DNA of 64,000 nt from JAIOQJ01 sp963718635 (GTDB taxonomy: Bacteria > Planctomycetota > Planctomycetia > Gemmatales > Gemmataceae), in assembly GCA_963718635.1 (NCBI GenBank), contig OY970367.1, positions 4,650,001 through 4,714,000 of the forward strand, given 5' to 3'. A model generated the notes under the pieces. The model made no database searches, was not told the DNA's origin, and saw nothing but the letters and a program-made list of their open reading frames with translations. The translations under genes were made by a program, and so were the position numbers. Shown here one piece after another: positions 59,565 through 64,000 of the stretch. How positions within the stretch are numbered: the first letter of the stretch is position 1; each line of letters starts with the position of its first letter.

Positions 59565-60566
59565 CTAAAACTGCACAACCACTTTTCCAAAATGCGTGCC
59601 GCTTTCAAGGTGCTTGAGAGCTTCAGGAAACTCGGCGAATGGGAAAACGCGATCGATTACCGGGCGCATTTGGGCAACGGAAATCGCTCGATTCATCTCT
59701 TCGAACATCGTGCGTGAGCCGACAAAGATGCCGCGAAGGCGGACGCTCTTCATGAGCAACGGCAGCGGATTGATGGCGCCTTGCCCGCCGAGTACGCCAA
59801 TCAAGGCGATATGGCCGCCGATGCGGACGGCGCGGATCGATCGTTCCAGAGTGCCGGCGCCTCCTACTTCGACAACATGATCGACGCCGCCGCCAGACTC
59901 GCCGCGGGCCCATTTTTCCCAGTCGGGATTGGTTTTGTAATTCAAGCCGGCCGTTGCTCCCATTTCGAGAGCCCGCTGCAATTTGGCATCGCTGCTGGAG
60001 GTGATGAAGACTTTCGCGCCGCTCATCCTGGCGAACTGCAGGGCGAAGATCGACACTCCGCCGGTCCCCTGCAACAAGACACTATCCCCGGCCTTAATTC
60101 CGCCTTCGATCAACGCGTTCCATGCCGTTACCGCAGCACAGGGGAGTGTGGCGGCTTCGGTAAAGCTGAGGTGAGCAGGGATCGAGACTAGCCCTTCTTC
60201 GGATAAAAGGACTGATTCCGCCATCATGCCATCCAAGTCACCGCCGAGCGAGGAACGAGCGAGCGCTTCGGTGATGCCACCGGCCAGCCAACGCTGGTGG
60301 AAGATCGCGGCCACGCGATCGCCGATGCGAAAGCGAGTCACGCCCTCGCCAATGGCTGCAACTTCACCCGACCCATCGGAACAGAGAACTCGCGGCAAAG
60401 GCATCTTCGGGTTGTATTGCCCTTTCACCACCATCAGGTCGCGATAGTTCAATGAGACGGCACGGACGCGCACGACGACTTGCCCGGGTCCAGGCCTAGG
60501 CTCAGGCTGCTCGACGCATTGCAGATTTTCGAAGCCGAAACCGGTGTTGATCGTCCAAGTTTTCAT
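59565..60566 (-). CDS. NAD(P)-dependent medium-chain alcohol dehydrogenase/quinone reductase
   Basis: About 333 residues from the ATG at 60566. GroES-like domain: RVRAVSLNYRDLMVVKGQYN and LPRVLCSDGSGEVAAIGEGV. The cofactor site is LLQGTGGVSIFALQFARMSG near residue 168. No zinc-binding cysteine cluster is visible, so it groups with zinc-free MDR enzymes. The ATG overlaps the TGA of the aldo/keto reductase gene as ATGA, so the two are translationally coupled. Substrate unknown. Intact frame. Confidence 0.87.
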   Translation of the reverse strand: MKTWTINTGFGFENLQCVEQPEPRPGPGQVVVRVRAVSLNYRDLMVVKGQYNPKMPLPRVLCSDGSGEVAAIGEGVTRFRIGDRVAAIFHQRWLAGGITEALARSSLGGDLDGMMAESVLLSEEGLVSIPAHLSFTEAATLPCAAVTAWNALIEGGIKAGDSVLLQGTGGVSIFALQFARMSGAKVFITSSSDAKLQRALEMGATAGLNYKTNPDWEKWARGESGGGVDHVVEVGGAGTLERSIRAVRIGGHIALIGVLGGQGAINPLPLLMKSVRLRGIFVGSRTMFEEMNRAISVAQMRPVIDRVFPFAEFPEALKHLESGTHFGKVVVQF

Positions 60567-61513
60567 TGCTGCCATCCATTAATCCGTTCGAGCTCATCCG
60601 AAGAGAGTCGCCATTCTGCCGCGCCGACGATCCCCTTCACCTGACCGGGCCGTCTGGCGCCAACGATAGCGGCAGTCACTTCGGACCGGCGCAACGTCCA
60701 AGCGATAGCGACTTCACCCGGCGATTTACCATGAGGACGGCCGATCTCGCGCAATAGTTCAACCAGTTCGAGGTTCTTCGTCAGCGCCGGCTCCAGATAG
60801 TTTGGGTTCTTTGTTTTGCGCCAATCGTCTGCCGGCAGGGCATCGATTCGTTCGCGCGTCATCGTGCCGGAGAGCAACCCCGAAGCCATGGGCGAATAGC
60901 CGATCACCCCGATATTGTGCCGCTGACAATAAGGCAATGTCTCCGCTTCAATCTCGCGCCGAAGCAGATTGTACGGCGGTTGCAACGATGTTATGGCGCC
61001 CAGAGCGGCTACGCGTTCCATCTGGCTCACGTTGAAATTGGAAACGCCTACCCAGCGAACTTTCCCTTCCTGCTGCAACTTTAGCATTTCGCCAAAGCCT
61101 TCCTCGATATCCTCCTCGGGCTCAGGCCAATGCATTTGGTAGAGGTCGATTACATCAATCTTGAGCCGGCTTAGGCTTGCTTCGCACTCGCGACGGATCG
61201 AATCTTTCTTGAGGCATTTACCGATTTGGCGCTGCTCATCCCAGACGCGTTCGCACTTGGTGAAGACGTAAAGGTGCTTGCGTACGCCTCGTAGGGCGCT
61301 TGCAACGACCTCTTCGGAACGGCCTAAGCCATAAACGGCGGCCGTGTCGATCCAGTTGATGCCAAGATCGAGCGCTTCGTGAATGGCAGCGACTGAGTCG
61401 GCATCGTCCTGCGGCCCCCACGAAAAAGCCCAGCCATCGCCGCCGATGGCCCAGGCGCCAAAACCGATCGGCGTGATCTCGAGATCGGAATTTCCGAGCC
61501 TTCTGGTTTGCAT
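60563..61513 (-). CDS. aldo/keto reductase
   Basis: About 316 residues from the ATG at 61513 (MQTRRLGNSDLEITPIGFGA); the longer frame to 61570 has an unlikely lead. The TIM barrel has catalytic Asp in NWIDTAAVYGLGRSEEVVA, Lys in HLYVFTKCERVW and the Y/H pair of the family (IDLYQMHWPEPE). VRWVGVSNFNVSQMERV and AAIVGARRPGQVKG are typical. First gene of a pair with the dehydrogenase; both could act in aldehyde or sugar reduction. Intact frame. Confidence 0.9.
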   Translation of the reverse strand: MQTRRLGNSDLEITPIGFGAWAIGGDGWAFSWGPQDDADSVAAIHEALDLGINWIDTAAVYGLGRSEEVVASALRGVRKHLYVFTKCERVWDEQRQIGKCLKKDSIRRECEASLSRLKIDVIDLYQMHWPEPEEDIEEGFGEMLKLQQEGKVRWVGVSNFNVSQMERVAALGAITSLQPPYNLLRREIEAETLPYCQRHNIGVIGYSPMASGLLSGTMTRERIDALPADDWRKTKNPNYLEPALTKNLELVELLREIGRPHGKSPGEVAIAWTLRRSEVTAAIVGARRPGQVKGIVGAAEWRLSSDELERINGWQQ

Positions 61514-61569
61514 AACGTTCACTTCAGAGTTTGGAGTCTTTTTACAGCGAAGCCTAACCGCAATCGACA

Positions 61570-61655
61570 CACTAAACCCACGCGCTAGCGAGGCTCTGCC
61601 CCGAAACGTCCAACGTAATTTACGAGCCTGAAGCGCGAGCGAAGAGGTTTCTCGC
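61570..61655. repeat. second copy of the AACCC-GCGCTAGCGAGG repeat family
   Basis: CACTAAACCCACGCGCTAGC, GAGGCTCTGCCCCGAA and GAGCCTGAAGCGCGAGCGAA match the block at 34341-34390. The rest of 61514-61853 shows no gene. Confidence 0.65.
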
Positions 61656-61853
61656 AGCGCATGCGCAACTTCGAAGCCTTACTAGTATACGGGCATGGCA
61701 GCGGCAGCGATAACGCATCTGCAATCGGCAAATTCGCCACAACGATAACGCATATCCCGAAGCGATGAAATTTTCACCATTTCCGATTCGAGTCGTTACC
61801 CCCAAAGCGTCGATCTGACCGTATCCGTTCACCATCACCTTTGAGGGACTTCC

Positions 61854-62366
61854 ATGCGCGCCTGGCCGATCATCGTTTCGCTCTTTGTCGGTTCGTCGGC
61901 GTTCGCCCAAACCGCGCCCATCACATTGATGGAAGAACTCATCGTCTTGGATGAATGCCAACTGCTCGAATTGTATAAGAACTCGAAGCCGGGGCCGTTG
62001 CCGAACGGCTTCGTGCCGGGGCGCGTCATTATGAAACCCGGATCGACATCGACGGTTCGCCGATCGAATTTCATGAAGCACATTTGGCAGGGAAAATACT
62101 TCGACGACCAGATTATGACGAACAAAATCTTCGGGCTCAAGTTCATCAAGGGCAACGTCACCTGCGAAAATAGTTGGTTCGATGGCCAACCCGTCCACGC
62201 CATCGACTACAGCGAAACGTCGTTGCTTTTTAAAACCTATCGCGACGAATTCCGCGAGGTGGCGCCGGGCATCTATCTCGGCGCCATGTGGAAGCGCAAC
62301 GGCTGCCAGCCCAAACTGCTGACGTGGTTTGCGTTCGACGCCCGAGGAACTTGCTGCGCAAATTGA
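61854..62366 (+). CDS. small secreted protein of unknown function
   Basis: 170 residues with a signal peptide (PIIVSLFVGSSAFAQ). Mature sequence includes MEELIVLDECQLLELYKNSK and GRVIMKPGSTSTVRRSNFMK, then NKIFGLKFIKGNVTCENSWF. Three or four Cys could form disulfides. I do not recognise the family. The last ten residues may be wrong: a shifted frame near 62340 reads TPEELAAQIELLASAWTQ, a better-looking end or a piece of another gene. Confidence 0.65.
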   Translation: MRAWPIIVSLFVGSSAFAQTAPITLMEELIVLDECQLLELYKNSKPGPLPNGFVPGRVIMKPGSTSTVRRSNFMKHIWQGKYFDDQIMTNKIFGLKFIKGNVTCENSWFDGQPVHAIDYSETSLLFKTYRDEFREVAPGIYLGAMWKRNGCQPKLLTWFAFDARGTCCAN

Positions 62367-62489
62367 ATTATTAGCTAGTGCATGGACCCAATCGCACTCG
62401 AACGTTACTCACAGCCCGCGCATTAATTTGGATCCGAGCCTGTACGGTTCATTCTGTCAGCCCAGGCCGCACTCCCCTGAAAGTGCAAC

Positions 62490-62760
62490 TCAGATACGTT
62501 CGATGGGGTAACTGACGATGTAGATTTCGAGCTGATCGAAACGCTCGAGAAGCACCGGCTTGAAGTGGGCGAAAAACCGACGATTTTCCGCATCATCCTC
62601 AACATCAACTACGATGCGGACCGTCGCGTCGTGATAGGTCGTTCCTTCGTGTTTCCACATCCCTTGAATCGGGTGCGCAACCCATGTTAGGCCTTCGAAA
62701 TGGGCCAACAAATCTTCGCGTGTCTCGTAGAACAGCTCATCGAGAAGGAACGTCCATCAT
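62490..62760 (-). CDS. short hypothetical protein, frame break near its start
   Basis: The open part reads LLDELFYETREDLLAHFEGL, TWVAHPIQGMWKHEGTTYHD, VRIVVDVEDDAENRRFFAHF and ends IYIVSYPIERI. An ATGATG at 62755-62760 becomes in frame if one base is added near 62750. About 89 residues, acidic, mixed alpha/beta. It looks like a real small protein but matches no family I know. Confidence 0.5.
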
Positions 62761-62837
62761 TGAACCTGAGCGGCAGAAGAATCTCGTAACGTCTTTTCAG
62801 CGTTGTCGAGGCCCCCTATGCCGAGTTCTACAGGCGG

Positions 62838-63433
62838 CTATTCCCCGTTTTCGTCGGGATCCGGGGCCAAGACGGCGCGCTCGTAGATGTCCGCCAGCGG
62901 CATTTCGATCTCCACTTCCGGAAGGGGCAACACCGCGTCCAAGCCCTCGTACACTTCACGCACGAAGTCTCCTTGCTTCGAGCGGCGATACACCTACAAC
63001 AAGGGCGTGTCTTATTCGACTAGCACATAAAAGCATAAGGATGGAATGGTCAGGTAGGCATCTTTCTTTTCGCCTTGGTCAAGCCGTCGAGTTTTAGCGG
63101 AAAGCACCTCAAACAGGACGCTCGGCTCGTCTTGAAACGAATCGTCTGGTGAATTGGGCCGGCAGATAATGGAGGCGTCGGGATAGTAAAAACGCACGTG
63201 CGAGGGCAGGCGCACTCGAATTTTTGTATCGGAATTGAACGAACGACACTTCTTTCCTTTGAGTCGCAAGTACAGCGTTCCGATGACGTTGGTGCCTATA
63301 AGGTTGTGCGAATTTCGCGATTCCGCCATTGCGTAGACGTAACCGCCGAGATACTCATGCTTGATATTCGACACAAGCTCTCCAGCGAGATATTCGTCAA
63401 TGCGGGTAAGCTGGATTTTTTGGCTGGGCTCAT
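62838..63433 (-). pseudogene. Uma2-family PD-(D/E)XK endonuclease, disrupted
   Basis: The gene starts at 63433 with MSPAKK; a six-A run then needs one base changed to reach IQLTRIDEYLAGELVSNIKH. The Uma2 core follows: EYLGGYVYAMAESRNSHNLI, VRLPSHVRFYYPDASIICRP and PSVLFEVLSAKTRRLDQGEK. After LCFYVLVE there is an in-frame TAA, then DTPLL and a TAG, and the same frame resumes as VYRRSKQGDFVREVYEGLDA, ending DPDENGE at 62838. Two nonsense codons in a row are unlike the indels elsewhere, so true decay is likely. Uma2 copies are numerous in planctomycetes and cyanobacteria. Confidence 0.8.
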
Positions 63434-63599
63434 GTGGTTAGTCTACTCGGGTGCAGCCTCAAGAGGGTAGGCAGCGCCTCCCGAATGTCCCTGGAGCTGG
63501 AGAACGGTCCGAGTCTGTTCCCGGCTCAAGCGGGGCAGCTGGTAGATCATTACTATCTCAAACACCAGCAAATCGGCACGCAGAGACTCATCGGCAGAT

Positions 63600-63850
63600 C
63601 CCTTGTTAGCGTTACGAAGATCGGCAACGGCGCCAACACCTACTCGGGCGACCACGGTCAACGGCGGCACACTCGCCCTCAGCTTTGGAACGGTCACCGC
63701 CAACATTCTTCCTAGCTCATCCGCCTTGACGCTCAACGGCGGCACGCTCCAGCTTAGAGGCACAGGCAGGCCGTCTCCAGTCTGACCGCCAACGCCAACA
63801 GCTCCATCCTCCTCGACGCCAATCAAACCCTGACGCTCGGGGCGCCGACC
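63600..63850 (+). pseudogene. remnant of an autotransporter-associated beta-strand repeat protein
   Basis: The frames together give GNGANTYSG, then ATTVNGGTLALSFGTVTANI and SSSALTLNGGTLQLRGTG, then TANANSSILLDANQTLTLG. This is the PATR-type repeat (GANTYSG-TTVNGGTL). Frame changes near 63650 and 63765 and the absence of start or stop mark it as a fragment. No other gene is seen from 63850 to the window end. Confidence 0.75.
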
Positions 63851-64000
63851 GCTGCTGGTTCCAATGCGCTTCCGGTTTGTGCGCGGCGGTTAGCGTTGCG
63901 GGACCATCGCTTACGCCCCTGGCTCGGATAACGCAGTCCTAGCCGAACTTTGCCGTAGAACCCGCCTGAAAGTCGACGACATGCAATTCCACGTTGCGAC

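Overview
The window looks like a chromosomal stretch of a planctomycete, probably related to Pirellulales. The best markers are a PSCyt1/PSCyt2/PSD1 protein (56257-59483), a PPC-domain secreted protein, a Ser/Thr kinase fused to WD40 repeats, a 1,476-codon PQQ-propeller/CBM9-like/malectin-like protein, an S46 peptidase, and many secreted proteins of unknown function. Gene order is loose, with short operons separated by intergenic DNA rich in palindromic repeats. I infer the taxonomy from family content; no rRNA gene is present.

Layout. 1-20.8 kb is ordinary chromosome: a NicO-type metal exporter, a squalene-cyclase-fold secreted protein, a palindromic-repeat cluster, a c-type cytochrome, a HEAT-like secreted protein, the PQQ/malectin giant, a phosphatase-glycosyltransferase pair overlapping as TAATG, a Rieske-cytochrome pair, a CYTH protein, panC and mgtE. 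20.8-30.3 kb is an accessory island of polymorphic-toxin debris. It holds a 5'-truncated toxin with a Hint domain and a nuclease-like tip plus a candidate immunity gene, two related toxin-tail/TPR-immunity modules (one split by an IS1634-like element that left a readable CTAG target duplication), two low-complexity Ser/Thr/Asp repeat segments, and a cluster of 18-nt repeats. 30.3-49.9 kb returns to chromosome: an M50 protease, a LolD-like ATPase, a quinone reductase, an S46 peptidase, a YqjD/YqjE-like envelope operon, tRNA-Arg, thpR, a PfkB kinase, an Rpn-like nuclease with a duplicated tail, gltX, MaoC, a thioesterase, a TPR membrane protein and the kinase. 49.9-53 kb is a second accessory zone: three more copies of the palindromic repeat beside a RAYT (Y1 transposase) gene bounded by perfect 21-bp inverted repeats, then an orphan toxin tail with a membrane immunity candidate. 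53-64 kb carries secreted planctomycete proteins, an aldo/keto reductase-alcohol dehydrogenase pair, an Uma2 pseudogene and an autotransporter-type repeat remnant.

Two points affect how the annotation should be read. First, reading frames change by one or two bases about twenty times, including inside genes expected to be essential such as gltX and panC, and often at homopolymers or short tandem dinucleotides. Most of these are more likely sequence or assembly errors than pseudogenes, so I give whole-gene coordinates and mark each break. Second, the most unusual signal is a family of eight palindromes with a fixed GGAAATATTTCC core whose arms vary in sequence while base pairing is retained. 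They lie in two clusters of opposite orientation, and one cluster sits next to the RAYT gene.
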